Shown: positions 22,401-34,004, counted from the first letter of the stretch. The stretch is DNA of 64,000 nt from Blastomyces gilchristii SLH14081 (GCF_000003855.2 NW_003101679.1:2012085-2076084); one strand, 5' to 3'. Numbers and translations are program-made. Notes: a model not told the origin generated them from the letters alone.

Positions 22401-24900
22401 AAAGAGATTATAATATGTTCAGAATGCTGTAAGCTATTCATCTTCTTCAGTGATATGAATCTTATGAAATGTGATAATGATATCTAGCTTTTTAAATTAT
22501 TGAGCTTGTCTGATATATGCTAGAGTTTCATTGATGAGAGATAAGAGATAATAATCTTTCTTTATCAATCTATTCAGATCTCAATAGTTCACACAGAATC
22601 AGAGTCCTTTATCTGACTTCTTTGCAAAGAGAATAGAAGCTGCAGTGAAAGAGTTACTAACATGTATAAATCTCTTATTTAACAGATTATTGAGTGTCTT
22701 CTGAAGAAGAAGAAGTTCATCTCAAGACATATTATAAAGAGAGTCTCACAGTGACTCAGAGTTCTTATTATTCTTCTTTTCTAACTTGATACTGTGATTC
22801 ACTTCTGAGCCTTATAAAGAAGATATCTTCATAATATTATCTTGTCATAAGACATCTAGATATTCATGATATTATTAAGAGAGTTTTGTGCAAGAATCTG
22901 TTATTGTAGTATAGAATAACTTTGCTAGAGCTTTCTTGATATCAGTCAGACTGACAGAATACATTGATATATGATTCTGCTATCAGTGACTTTGTCAGTG
23001 ACTCTGTCAGCAGTTTTGATAATGACTTCTTCTTCAAAGCATTTTATAAGTGTTGACAGAGATCTGTGTAAGATTCATAGTCTTGTAAATATCATCATTG
23101 TGAATCCTATCATTGTTAAGAAATATTAAGCTTCTGTTTTAAGCATTCAACAAGATGCCTTGTTCAGATAGTCAGACAAGTTCTAGCATGAGATCATAGT
23201 CAAGATTCTCAACTTTGTATACATAGGCATCTTCACATTGATGTTCTCTAACATCTATGTTTAGTTTCACCATGTAATGAGTGTGAATGTCTTTTAAACC
23301 ATCAAATTCTGTGAGAAGTCAGAGTCTTGATAAGGAAATACACTGAAGATTATAAGATCTTACAATTGAAGATTTAATCATTGTATAATGACATAGACTG
23401 CTGTCTACCATCACTTTCATATTATACATGTTATCTATCACAGTCAATACAAGAATCACATTCATTATCATTTTCTCTTCAAATTATCATTGTCTGATCT
23501 CTTCAAGCTTCTGTGTGTAAATTTAAACAGAAGCTAATCTTTTCCCTTTTTCATTGAGACATTCTTATAGTTATCTTCTGAATTCTTCTTTAATATAATG
23601 AGATTGACACAGACAGGCGCTGATCCATTCTTTGAATAAGAAGACACATAGGCTGATTAACAGTTGAAAGCAATGTGCTCTGATCAGTTACAGTTGATGC
23701 ACACTTCTCATTGACATTGATTAACAACTTCTTCAGAAGTGATCCCAGGGACTCAGAAGTCTGTTCAGACAGTGAAGACTCTTGCTTGTATATAGACATT
23801 CAAGTCTACTCAGTTCATAGCATCTGCATCATTGTTGTTATTCCTCAGTGCAGATATGTGAGTGACTAAGTTGTTTCTTAATACAGGTATATGAGTGTAA
23901 CATCTTCTATCACTGTTCTGTATACTCTTGAGCTTGATAAGATGATCATTCAATGTCTGAAGCTGTGTGCAGAAGCCTTCATAAGTCAGGTCTTTATTTA
24001 CACTTATGAGAATCTGTAAGAGTTTGAAAGTTAGTGTCTTCTTGAGCATACTAATCTTCATTTGATTCTCTCAAGATTGATTACCTGCTTCTAAGATCTT
24101 GATGTTGAAGTCAGAGATAAATGTTATGAGAGAAGTGTTTCTCTGTAAGACACTCTGTAATCAATCTAATGCTTTTTATTACATGACAGTGTCTCAGAAC
24201 AGAACATCAAGATGTTTAACAATATTATCAGATGTTCACAACACTGGTTCATATGCTTTTATTCATGAATGAAACTTCTGCTTCATGTTGTTCTTCAATT
24301 GTTCATTGATATATCAATCTTAATTATTTAGTGAACTGATGACATCTTTATCTACACTTAGTTTTGTAAGCATTTCTATTCTTCATGATAAGTAGAGAGT
24401 GAGGTTGTAAGCATTGAAATATGCAGAAGCATCTAAGTGTTCTTTCAGCATTTTTATCTTCAATTCTGTCAGTATTGAAATTATCTGTGCAGGGGTTTCT
24501 TATTGAGATAATCATTCAATTTCTTCATATTAGCATTGTTAAGTTGCATGCATATCAGCTATTTATTATTGTTGTAATTTCAAAATTGCTCAGACCCACT
24601 GTGACACTGCATGTATGCTTGTGTTTGAGAGTTCTTTCATACTATCATTAGACATGATTATATCGATTGTCAGATGTGTGATATCTATAGAATTGAAAGA
24701 AGTGTAATTTTATGAATATCTCATACATCTGTAGTGTCAGAACTCTCAGATCTTTCACTGACATTCTCTTTGTAAGATCTTGTTCTCTTCATAAGATCTT
24801 GTTGCAGAGCAAGAGTGACTGATGAGCAAGCTTCTATCTGAGAACTCAGTAGCTGCTTAACTGATTGAGACTCAGTGTTCACTTAACTGTTTAACTGTTT
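19500..24900 (-). pseudogene. Gypsy-B #2 gag-pol remnant
   Basis: Same architecture as copy #1 on the minus strand. Gag lies at about 24900-23650, with an open 83-codon piece at 23810-24061 and an open 69-codon piece at 23590-23799. The protease region is near 23400. The RT core reads SAYLDNILIFTDEF at about 22260-22325, with LTNAFSTFQKYIN upstream of it near 22340-22390. RNase H lies at about 21550-21880 and integrase at 20950-21100, continuing left of the MITE below 20400. Premature stops occur throughout. Confidence 0.87.
20399..20904 (+). mobile_element. hAT-derived MITE, copy a (506 bp)
   Basis: Ends TAGACTGACC...GGCCAGTCTA. Flanks attatcac (20391-20398) and attttctc (20905-20912) are an eroded 8-bp duplication, as shown by aligning the empty site in Gypsy-B #1 near 3005. 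It has no coding capacity. Both termini match the large hAT at 7943-17197. Compared with copy c it shows tccca to tctca, acca to atca and tcga to tcaa changes. Confidence 0.9.
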
Positions 24901-24986
24901 CTCTATTTCTTACATGTTGTTACACATTCAGATATCTTCTTGATGAATAATCATTTCTCATAAGAAGATAAAGAATGTTTTTCAAG

Positions 24987-25306
24987 TGTAAGAGGCCTAT
25001 GCTGAATAGATTGGTATAATATTTATAGGTCTTGTATAACAAAGTGAAAAATGTTAGAGAAGAAAAGAAAGAGAAAGTGTGGAAATCAGTAATCAGAGTG
25101 AATATTTATACACATACATGATGATGTACACAGTGGAACTTCGGGGCGGAAGAATAGGGGTTTTCATACACAGTGAAGCTTCAGGGCGGAAGAATAGAAA
25201 TTCTGTAGGTTTTCAGCTGAGAATCAGCGACCGAGAATCGGAGTGATAGAAATCTGTGAAGTGTAATGAAATGGTCTATATGATTGATCGGGCGCAGCCC
25301 GCCACA
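24987..25306 (-). repeat. Gypsy-B #2 LTR (5')
   Basis: 320 bp. The half toward the element's outer end keeps CpG and CpC sites. It carries a repeated gaagcttcagggcggaagaatag-like unit. Confidence 0.92.
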
Positions 25307-25311
25307 CTTTT

Positions 25312-27240
25312 AGATATAAAATAATTAACTCATTTTATTAGAGAAAGTAACAGTTTTAACATCTTCAAAGTCTGAATCATCTTTAACTTTGAAATATAAT
25401 TAAATGTATCTTTTATATCAATAAAAACTGCAGTTGAGATCAGATTTTCATACTTTACTATTTAAATGTTATTAATAGCTTAGAGAAAAGTGTCAATGAC
25501 AGAGCATTGTTTTCTATCTCTTATTTATTCACTAAATAGAAGAGAATCATTAATAAAGCTTATAAAAGATAGTCTAGTAGCTATTATCTTTTCTAAAATC
25601 TTTTTCTGACAGTTCAATATTGATATTACTCTATATAACTTAGCAATTGAAGCTTTTCTATTAGATTTTATAAGAATCACTTCAGTAGCTTCTCTTCAGC
25701 ATTCACAATGATAATCATTTTTCAAGAGATTGAAAAAGAGCTCAAAATATTCATTCTTTAAGTAGAAATATATATTTTGAATAATCAAGTGATTGATTGA
25801 ATCAGTCTCTGCAGCAGTTTTCATTAAACTTGAAAATATAGCTGACTCTAATTCATCTTGTATAAGTTCAGATCATTCTCAGTCATTTTCATTAATATAC
25901 TTATACAGTAATATATTCTCTTCCTGTGAATCTGAATCTGATGAGTTTTGAAAGAGAATTCTTATAAAAGCTTGAGATTCTTTCTTAAAAGAATTTGCTG
26001 TATATAATTCATTCTGAAACTCATATTCTGAGACTGAAAGTGTTACTACATTTCTTGTTATAGTATAGTTAAAAGCTTTAAAAACTTCTTTTTCTTATAC
26101 TACTTCAAGAAATTTGCTTCAGTAGTCTGTTTTATCTGTTTTAATATCTGAAAAATATTCATTTCTAACAGCATTGAACTCTTTATCAGATACTACATTA
26201 TTCTTTCAATCTCTTCTAGTAGTGATCAATTGTTTTCTTTTTAATATGATATTCTTCTTTCATTAAGATTTGAAATACTCAGAAGACTTTTTTTGTAAAA
26301 TATTATCTCTAATACTTATTAGAATAATAGATGTAATGAGCTTTACTCTATTCTCAAGTATTTTATTTGAGATATATTGACTGAGATTTTAATAGATCTC
26401 ACTCTGCTTTTCAGATTTTAATAGTTTTATTCTTTCTTCAACTGCTTTTTAATCATTTTTTTCAAAGTTATACTGATTAGAGAGAGGAGAGTTTTCACTC
26501 ATTTATTTTTCACTCAGTTCAATATTACATTGAATAATCTCATGATCTCATTCTGATGTCTCATTTGAATCAATAAATCAGTTTATAAGTCTTTTTTTAA
26601 TTAGATTTTATGATATGAAGATTAGATCTATAATAGATTTCTGTTTCATGTCTTTTCTGAAGAATGTTTATTAATCAGACTTATTAACTAGATCTATTGA
26701 ATATTCATAAATCTATTGGACTGGTTTATCTACTCTTACTGCTCTTTTCTATTCTGAATAGTATCAGAGATAATGTGTAATGAAATCTCCTGCAATTATA
26801 CAGTTTTTTAATAAAGTTATGTTTAAAATTTCTCTATTAATTATTCAGATATTGTTATTTTTCTTCAATGACTTTTGATTATAGATATTTATAAGCTGTA
26901 TAGTATTAAACTTATTCTCTTTATCTATAATATCACTCACTTGAATATCAGAGTCAGACATGATATAAAATCTTAGATTAAATTAATATCTTCATCTCTT
27001 TCTTTTATAGATCACTACTATTGACTTTCTATCAGACTTTTGAGATAGAAAGAAGTAGTAGCTTGAATGAGAAATAATATATTTTTACTCAGCATCAAAA
27101 TTCAGTTTCTGAAGAAGTATAAAATCAACTTTTAATTCAAATGCAATTTGAAGATAAGAATAAATGTAATTTGAGTTTTTATTCACATTGTTTTAAATAA
27201 ATGTGATTTTTGAAGAGTTTTTAAACTTTTTTTATTGTTT
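25312..27240 (-). pseudogene. LINE L2 ORF2, endonuclease and RT N-terminal part
   Basis: Minus-strand frames match LINE L4 ORF2 (32760-33418 and 41678-42950). The endonuclease keeps the remnant of an SxIDL motif near 26620-26650 and a DFNAHH-type segment near 26760. The ORF is continuous with segments 17206-19007 and 7361-7942 and would encode endonuclease, RT, RNase H and a Cys/His C-terminus. The many TAA and TGA stops exclude function. Confidence 0.85.
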
Positions 27241-27399
27241 TTGCTGTATATTCACACTAAAAGAGAGTAGAGATAGAGTGAGATCTAATCACTATCATCA
27301 CATAGTAGATTATAACTATTTTAAAAAGCAGAACTCTCAACTGCTTGCATTTTATCTAGTTTATTATCAGAGTCATTTCTCAATTCTCTAATCTTAACA

Positions 27400-28869
27400 G
27401 GTGTTTGAGGATTCAAATTCTGTTTACATTTAGCTTGAGAATTAAAGTTTAAAGATTTAGATAGTTAAGAGTTTCTTCTTTTTAAGCTTACAGTGACAGA
27501 TTTACTGATTTGACTTTTCTCTTCAGTTTTAGATTTACTTTGAGCTTTATCTTTTCTTCAGTTCTTTTGAGTTCTTGAAGTAAATATACATTCTTTTAAA
27601 CTACATGCATGTTTTTCTTTGCAATTGAAGCATTTAAGCAGAGTATATTAACATATTTTATCTCTTTTTAAGCATGTTTCATATTTATGCTCACTAGCTT
27701 TATAATCTCTAGTATAAAATACATATTTTAAGTCTCTGAAATAAGAGATTACAAACTGTTCATATCTTTGACAGTTTAAACACTGTGTTTGAGCTTTGAG
27801 ATTCATTCTTGAGTCTTTGTATTCATGAACTGTCATTTTCAAATCTGTCACTCTTACTTCGGAGATTCTTGATTATTCAAGTATTTTTATATATATTAGA
27901 ACAGAGACATTTCTTTGACTTTGTCTGAACTCAATTGACTTTTACTATACAGACTCTTTTCTTAGTTGAATAGAATTATATTCTTCTAATTCATTTTTCA
28001 GACATAGTATTTCTTTCTTACAGTCAAAAATTTCAACTGAAATATTATAAAGAATGAATTTATCTTACTTTTTATCTCTCTCAGATAGAATTATTGTGTT
28101 TAATAAAGATTCTATTACTGATTTTCAGAGATTCTCATTCTGAATGAGGAATTCTGCACTGAATTCAGACATTATAGTCAGAATAATGAAATTTTCAAAG
28201 AAAGATAACTCAATTGAAGCTATAACTGATTTTTGAAATTTAATATCAGTTATTAACTGAGAAAGAACTGCTTGTTAATTTCATTTCTGATTCTAAAGAT
28301 GAGATTTGAGTTTAGCTTCTATCTATGTAAGATCTCCTGATTTGAGACTTTAAGAATAAGTTTCTATTTCTGGAGATTCAAAACTTTTTCTCTTTTTACA
28401 TTTTTTTCTCTTCTTTTCTATGAATAGAAGTACAAGTAATATTCTTCTCAGTTTTCTCTGAATTTTGAGCAGGTTTTGAGATAGCAGATTTAGAGACAGT
28501 AGATTCTGCTGCTTGAGCATATGTTTTCTTCTGATTCAAAGAAAAAGAAGAAGAAGTAGAAGATGAAGAGTGAGTGATTATACTAGAAGTTTTCAATGTT
28601 TTTTAAACTGTGTTTAAATTTCCAAGTTTGAACTTGATCATCTCTTGTAGTTGTCTAGTCTGAGTATAAAGAATTAACAGAACTTCTTTATTCTTCTCAC
28701 TCAGACACTGTTTTTCAAGAATTTTACTTGCTTTTTCAAGTTTCTTTATTTCAAGAACTGATTATTTCTCTATTTCTTTCTTCTTTCTTGTCTTCAGAAT
28801 TTCAATCACAGGAATTATATCTGAGAAAGTATCTATTTTCACATTAACTGAGAGTATTTTTGAACTCAT
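27400..28869 (-). pseudogene. LINE L2 ORF1 (Gag-like, zinc knuckles)
   Basis: It starts at an ATG ending at 28869 (MSSKILSVNVKID...), the same start as L4 at 31104. The first 100 codons are rich in Lys, Glu and Leu (KKLEKASKILEKQCLSEK) and look like a coiled coil. Next comes a Ser-rich stretch and the sequence KKTYAQAAEST at about 28520, then a charged linker. A C-terminal array of Cys/His zinc knuckles at 27600-27810 is partly eroded (QCLNCQRYEQF, then EHKYETCLKRDKIC). This is the layout of Tad1-clade ORF1 RNA-binding proteins. Only a few stops interrupt it, making it one of the better preserved ORFs. Confidence 0.85.
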
Positions 28870-28883
28870 TTTACTCACTTAAC

Positions 28884-29012
28884 GAAAAGTTAGTCAGATG
28901 GTTTCAATTGAGACATTTATCAGTCTATTTTCAAATGAAAAGTTGATCAGACTGTTTCAATTTAAGAGATTTATTAGTCTATTTTCACTTGAAAAGCTGC
29001 TCAGACTGTTTT
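28884..29012 (-). repeat. LINE 5'UTR tandem repeat, 53-54 bp units
   Basis: Two full units and one partial unit beginning gaaaagtt.g.tcagactg (28884, 28937, 28991) lie just upstream of ORF1. LINE L4 has the equivalent at about 30970-31092. Such monomers often carry promoter activity in LINEs; that role is inferred here. Confidence 0.75.
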
Positions 29013-29428
29013 GAAAGAAGAATGAAAGACTTTTATATATAAAATATCTGATTTTTTTCACACTCATTCTGTAACTAGATTATATTTTTGAAGATAATCT
29101 AATAAACTAAAATTGATTTTTAAGATAAATTGATAAAATCTTTACAATTTCTTTCTTAGAATACAGTGAGAAAAAGTATGATATTAATTGATAATAAATC
29201 AGATAATATAACAGTTTTTGACAGAAAAACTGTTAAATAATAAGTCAATTTTTTACAGAGAAATTGATTAAAACTATTCAATTTTATTCCAAATTATTCA
29301 ATTCTTCTCACACAATAAGTATGCAACTCAAATCAGTTAATAAAGAGTGTAAAAGAGAATTAAGTATTAATGAAAGCTCTTCAGTTACTGAAAAAGTAAT
29401 TCTTATTTAAAAGAATATGAAATTATGC

Positions 29429-29683
29429 AAAGAATATGCGACAGCCACAGCGCTCCATCACGAACTCGCTCAATTTTTCGAAGAAGAACCCGCCGATAGA
29501 TCCATCGAAAAGCCCTCGATCATACAAGCATTTTGACCCCATCGCCGACCGCATACCCCGTGTGGTGGTGGAGTTATCCAGCCAAACGTGAACCAGATGT
29601 TGTTCGAAACTCCTGTGTGGGATTATCCCCCGTTCACCCCTACCACACCACAACCCCAGGCCAAATTGCCATACAAATTGTAA
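29429..29683 (+). pseudogene. Possible host gene fragment with one frameshift
   Basis: The plus frame starting near 29429 reads AKNMRQPQRSITNSLNF, then KKNPPIDPSKSPRSYKHF and DPIADRIPRVVVELSSQT. It meets a TGA at about 29589 and continues in another frame as NQMLFETPVWDYPPFTP to a TAA at about 29683. Composition and lack of internal stops suggest real coding sequence, but the break and the missing start and end make it a fragment. Proline-rich; family unknown. The overlapping minus frames may be shadows. Confidence 0.35.
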
Positions 29684-29775
29684 GGCGAAGAGACCTAGTC
29701 ATATACACCAATCTTCTCAAATTTTGAAAGATTCCTGATCTGTAATTGTGGAGATATCTGAGAAGCAACTTCCAC

Positions 29776-30066
29776 AAAAACCCTGTCTATCTTTGATGTT
29801 CCAAAACATCAACGCCAAGTCCCACTCATGTACCGCCCTTCTCAATCCGGCCCACATCCGGCAGAAAAATACAAAAAGATACCTTGATAATAGTATCAAG
29901 CACATAATCAACAGACATATCTGAAGTGCATTCTTCATGAAAAACCCTCTCTGTCTTTACACCAAGTCTCACCCTTGTACCGCCCCTTCCGATCTGGCCC
30001 ATCCCCGGTAGAAAAGTACAAAAAGATACCTCAGCAACTGTATTCAATACATAATCAGCAGACATG
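29776..30066. repeat. Imperfect tandem duplication, two units of about 150 bp
   Basis: Unit 1 (about 29776-29915) and unit 2 (about 29938-30066) share aaaaaccct.tctgtcttt, gtaccgccc, ggcccat.c..gg.agaaaa, tacaaaaagatacct and acataatcaRcagacat. Minus-strand frames through both units give related peptides (SADYVLNTVAEVSFCTFLPG and SVDYVLDTIIKVSFCIFLPD), so a duplicated coding exon is possible. Differences are not confined to C/T transitions. Confidence 0.75.
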
Positions 30067-30121
30067 ACAACTATAAAATCAGTATATCTCAAGGTCTGAC
30101 TGAGCCTTTGATCCCTGCACA

Positions 30122-30551
30122 GTGAGATATATTAAATCAAGTTTTAATATCTCAATATTCAATAGATTCTGTAAGAGATTGAGAACAGAAATACTAGATT
30201 TCTATTAAATTTAAGAATTGACTCTATATTAATATAATTATTGACAAAGTCTTCTATTTTAAGATATAAATAACCAGTTCCTCTACATTCTGCTGATAAT
30301 ATTTATATTATTATGTAGAAACAGACTTATATTCTCTATAATATCAAGACTCTGAAGAGAGAAAGTCTTAATAGAGAGTATACAGTAGTGTATATCTTAG
30401 CAGTTTCTGTCTCATTCTTCTACAGCAGTTAATGCAAAAAAAAAAAAAGATCTTAGAAATAGTTTTTTACTTCTCTTGAAAAAGTAAGATGTTTTTCTCT
30501 GAGTTTTACACAATATTCTTACAAAGAATTAAAAACAGAGCTGTTTTCTAT
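30122..30551. other. AT-rich spacer with stem-loop, TATA-like box and A-tract; possible solo LTR
   Basis: It begins with an inverted repeat (gagatatattaaa and ttttaatatctc, 30123-30155). A TATAAATA lies at about 30264, and the sequence runs to ...cttctaca near 30424, followed by 13 A at 30437-30449. The TG...CA span 30123-30424 could be a solo LTR, but there is no clear TSD and no second copy. It may also be upstream LINE L4 sequence that L2 lacks. Confidence 0.3.
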
Positions 30552-31103
30552 CATAATTTTATATTCTTTTAAGTAAGAATTACTTTTTCAGTGACTGAAG
30601 AGCTTTTATTAATACTTAATTCTTTTTTACACTCTTTATTAACTGATTTGAGTTGCATACTTGTTATGTGAGGAGAATTGAATGATTTAGAATAAAATTG
30701 AAGAGTTTTAATCAATTTCTCTGTAAAAAATTCACTTATTTTGTATCAGTTTTTCTCTTAAAAAGTGTCATATTATCTAATTTATTATCAATTGATATCA
30801 TACTTTTTCTCACTGTATTTCAAGAAAGAGATTGTAAAGATTTTATTGATTTATCTTAAAAATTAATTTTAGTTTATTAGATTCTCTTTAAAAATCTAAG
30901 CTAGTTACTGAACTAGTGTGAAAAAAATCAGATATTTTATACAGAAAAGTCTTTTATTCTTTCTTTAAAATAGTCTGATCAACATTTCAATTAAAAATAG
31001 ACTTAGAAATCTCTTAATTGAAACAGTCTGATCAACTTTTCAAAAGAGTTCAATAAATATCTCAATTGAAACAGCCTGATCAACTTTTCATTGAGTGAGA
31101 ATA

Positions 31104-32540
31104 ATGAGTTCAAAAATACACTCAGTTGATGTGGAAAAGATGCTTTCTCAAATACTATTTCTGAGATTGAAATTCTGAAGAGATGAAAGAATAGGAGGAA
31201 ATAGAGAAATAACAATTTTCTTGAATACAGAAACTTGAAAAAGTAAGTAAGATTCTTGAAAAGCAGTGTCTAAGTGAGATGAATGAAGAAGTTCTGTTAA
31301 TTCTTCATACTCAGACTAGACAACTACAGGAGATGATCAAGTTCAAACTTGGAATTTCAAACACAGTTCAAAAAACATTGAAAATTCCTAGTATAATCAC
31401 TGACTCTTTATCTTACTCTTCTTCTTTTTTTTCTACTTGTTCTTCTTCTTTTTCAAATCAGAAGCAAACATATGCTTAAGCAGCTGAATCTGCTATCTCT
31501 AAATCTGCTATCTCAAAATCTGCTTAAAATCCTGAGAAAACTGATAAGAATACTGCTCATACTTCTATTCATAGAAAAGTGAAGAAAAAAATACAAAAAG
31601 AGAAAAACTTTCAAATCTTCAGAAATAGAAGACTTATTCTTAAAGTGTCAAATCAGAACATCTTGTAAAGAAACAAGCTAAACTCAAATCTTATTTTGAG
31701 AATAAGAAATGAAATTAATCATCAGTTCTTTTCTCAGTTAATAACTAATATTACAGTTCAAAAATCAGTTATAGCTTCAATTGAGTTATTCTTCTTTGAA
31801 AACTTTATCATTCTGACTACAATGACTGAATTTAGTCCAGAATTTCTTATTCAGAATGAGAATCTCTGAAAATCAGCAGTAGAATCTTTGTTAAACACAT
31901 CAATTCTATCTAAGTGAGATGAAAAGTGAGATAAATTCATTCTTTATAATATTTCAGTTGAAATTTTTGACTGTGAAGAAGAAATGCTACTTCTCAAGAA
32001 TGAATTAGAAGAATACAACTCTATTCAACTAAGAAAAGAGTCTGTATTACTAAATTCAATTGAGTTCAGATAAAGTAGAAGAAATGCCTCTGTTCTAATA
32101 TATATAAAGATACTTGAACAGTCAAAGATCTCTGAAGTAAGAGTAGCTGATTTGAAAATAAGAGTTCATGAATACAAAGACTCAAGAATGAATCTCAAAG
32201 CTCAAACACAGTGTTCAAACTGTCAAAGATATGAATACTTTATAATTTGTTATTTTAGAGACTCAAAATGTTCATTCTGTATCAGAGTTATAAAACTAGT
32301 GAGTATAAATGTGAAACATGATTAAAAAGAGATAAAATATGTCAGTACACTCTGCTTAAATGCTCTAATTACAAAGAAAAACATGCATCTAGCTCAAAAG
32401 AATGTATATTTACTTCAAGAACTTAAAAGAACTGAAGAAAAGATGAAGCTCAAAGCAAATCTAGAACTGAAGAGAATAGTCAAGTCAGTAAACTCATAAC
32501 TGTAAGCTTAAAAGAAAGAAACTCTTAACTATTTAAATCT
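31104..32540 (+). pseudogene. LINE L4 ORF1 (Gag-like, zinc knuckles)
   Basis: ATG at 31104 (MSSKIHSVDVEKML). A coiled-coil-like N-terminus is followed by RQLQEMIKFKLGISNTVQKT (about 31318), a Ser-rich stretch and QKQTYA at about 31465. Zinc knuckles lie at 32200-32410 (QCSNCQRYEYF, KCSFC, then KCSNYKEKHASSSKEC). Expected Cys and Trp positions have become Tyr or stop. It is more damaged than the L2 copy. Confidence 0.85.
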
Positions 32541-32759
32541 TCAAACATCAATTCTTCAGCTAAATATAAGTAGAATTTAAATCCTTAAACTTCTGTTAAG
32601 ATTAGAGAATTGAGAAATGACTCTGATGATAAACTAGATATAATGCAAGCAGTTGAGATTTCTACTTTTCAGAATAGTTATAATCTACATTCTGATAATA
32701 GTGATTAGATTCTACTCTACTCTCATTTAGTATGAATATACAACAAAAATAACAAAAAA

Positions 32760-33418
32760 AGTTTAAAAACTCTTTAAAAATCACATTTATTCAAAATAAT
32801 GTGAATAGAAACTCAAATTGTATTTATTCTTATCTTCAAATTATTTTTGCATAAAAAGTTGATTTTATACTGCTTCAGAAGCCGAATTTTGATGCTGAGT
32901 AAAAGTATGTTATTTCTTATTCAAGCTACTACTGCTTTCTATCTCAAAATCTGAGATAAAGTCAAGAGTAGTGATCTATGAAAGAAAGAGATTAAGATAT
33001 TAATTTAATCTAAGATTTAATATCATGTCGGACCCTGATATTCTGATGAGTGATATTATAGATAAAGAGAATGAGTTTAATACTACACAGCTTATAAATA
33101 TCTATAATGAAAAGTTATTGAAGAAAAAAAATAATATCTGAACAATTAATAGAGAGTTTCTGAATATAACTTCATTAAGAAACTCTATAATTGTAGAAGA
33201 TTTCAATGCACATCATCTCTGATGAAATTCAGAATATAAAAGAGCAGTAAGAGCTGATAATCTGATTGAATAAATCTTTGAGCATTTAATAGATTTAGTT
33301 AACAAGTCTGATCAACAAACATTCTTTAGAAAAGACATGAAACAGAAATCTATTATAGATCTAATCTTCATGTTATAAAATGTAATGAAAAAAGACTTGT
33401 AAACTGATTTATTAAATT
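32760..33418 (+). pseudogene. LINE L4 ORF2, endonuclease part
   Basis: APE-type endonuclease remnants: an LLQEP-like position eroded near 32870, IVEDFNAHHL at about 33190-33222 and QKSIIDLIFML at 33343-33375, the SxIDL motif. The frame passes into the Gypsy-A LTR at 33419 and resumes after 41677 with ETSKSDYEIIQFLIKLSE. Confidence 0.85.
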
Positions 33419-33585
33419 TGTGGTTCGGAAGAACGTACGACCGTCAGATAATAACGCGGCCGCTTCCGAACTTGCTTACGAATGTAAAGAGGCCATAGCG
33501 GCCACTAATTAATTTAGCATACAATATATAAGAAGCCGGCGTACGCCTGTAATTGTACACTGGCTCAAGCAATCTTTGAATCACA
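33419..33585 (+). repeat. Gypsy-A #1 5' LTR (167 bp)
   Basis: It keeps many CpG sites (acgcggccgcttccg, atagcggccac, gccggcgtacgcctg) that the 3' LTR has partly lost. A tatataagaa near 33524 may be the TATA element. Confidence 0.9.
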
Positions 33586-34004
33586 TCTGATAGCATGTCT
33601 AAAAATCAGTGAGAAGCGCAGGCTTCTTCAGGGTGTGATAATTCCATCTACAAAGTGATTCATAGTTATCATGCCAGTGTGGTTCTAGAATGTCTCAAAA
33701 GATAGTGTATGAAGAGCAGTGAGTGAAAGAGCATCTGATTGATGCTGCTTCACTTGTTGAGGAGAAAACTCCATGCCCAGGTGAATACCATGTATGAGAT
33801 GCGAACAGATGAGATGTGAGAAAGAGAATGAGAGCAATGAACCAGATTCTAAGAAGTTCACTCTCTACTTAAAAGAAGAATAAAAAGAGAAGATAGTCAT
33901 CGCCAGAGTTGTATGATAATAACAGAAATCATATAATGATATAGCAATATAATGATATAGTGATATAATGATAGACATTGTACAATCAATAAGAAATCAT
34001 TAAA
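33586..34004 (+). other. Gypsy-A #1 untranslated leader
   Basis: No ORF is supported. A primer-binding site should lie at its start (tctgatagcatg), but it does not end in the usual TGG complement, probably through mutation. An ATAATGATATAG-type short repeat is present at 33935-33975. Confidence 0.5.

Larger units (their letters stand above)
19008..25306 (-). mobile_element. Gypsy-B #2, complete but RIP-degraded, with a MITE inside
   Basis: 320-bp LTRs at 19008-19327 and 24987-25306, 5-bp TSD ctttt (19003-19007 and 25307-25311), and a polypurine tract on the minus strand next to the left LTR. The internal order matches Gypsy-B #1 throughout. A 506-bp hAT MITE at 20399-20904 sits in the integrase region. 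Removing it leaves about 5.8 kb, the length of copy #1. LINE L2 resumes directly after the right LTR. Confidence 0.93.
25312..29427 (-). mobile_element. LINE L2, segment 3: ORF2 N-terminus, ORF1 and 5'UTR
   Basis: It continues L2 from 19007 to the 5' end. Minus-strand order: RT N-terminal part and linker (25312-26500), APE-type endonuclease (about 26560-27240), ORF1 (27400-28869) and 5'UTR with tandem units. Summing the three segments gives about 6.5 kb, essentially full length. Similarity to LINE L4 (inverted) stops at 29427. Confidence 0.9.
29428..30121. other. Unmutated CpG-containing island between head-to-head LINEs
   Basis: About 700 bp with normal CpG and CpC content, unlike everything around it. 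It holds a possible coding fragment (29429-29683), a 150-bp-scale tandem duplication (29776-30066) and no LINE similarity. It is probably a piece of original host sequence or a recently arrived segment. No TSD links its two ends. Confidence 0.7.
30552..33418 (+). mobile_element. LINE L4, segment 1: 5'UTR, ORF1, endonuclease
   Basis: This is the mirror image of L2 from 29427 leftward. The 5'UTR units lie at about 30970-31092, ORF1 starts at 31104 and the ORF2 endonuclease starts near 32760. Gypsy-A #1 interrupts it at 33419 and it resumes at 41678. Total length is about 6.5 kb, like L2. Confidence 0.9.

Noticed and set aside
29826..30092. Minus-strand 88-residue protein in the island
   Set aside because: It spans the tandem duplication and may reflect a duplicated exon, but there is no start, end or family support for an independent gene.
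30123..30424. Solo LTR as a firm call
   Set aside because: TG...CA ends and a TATA-like box are present, but there is no TSD and no second copy in the window.
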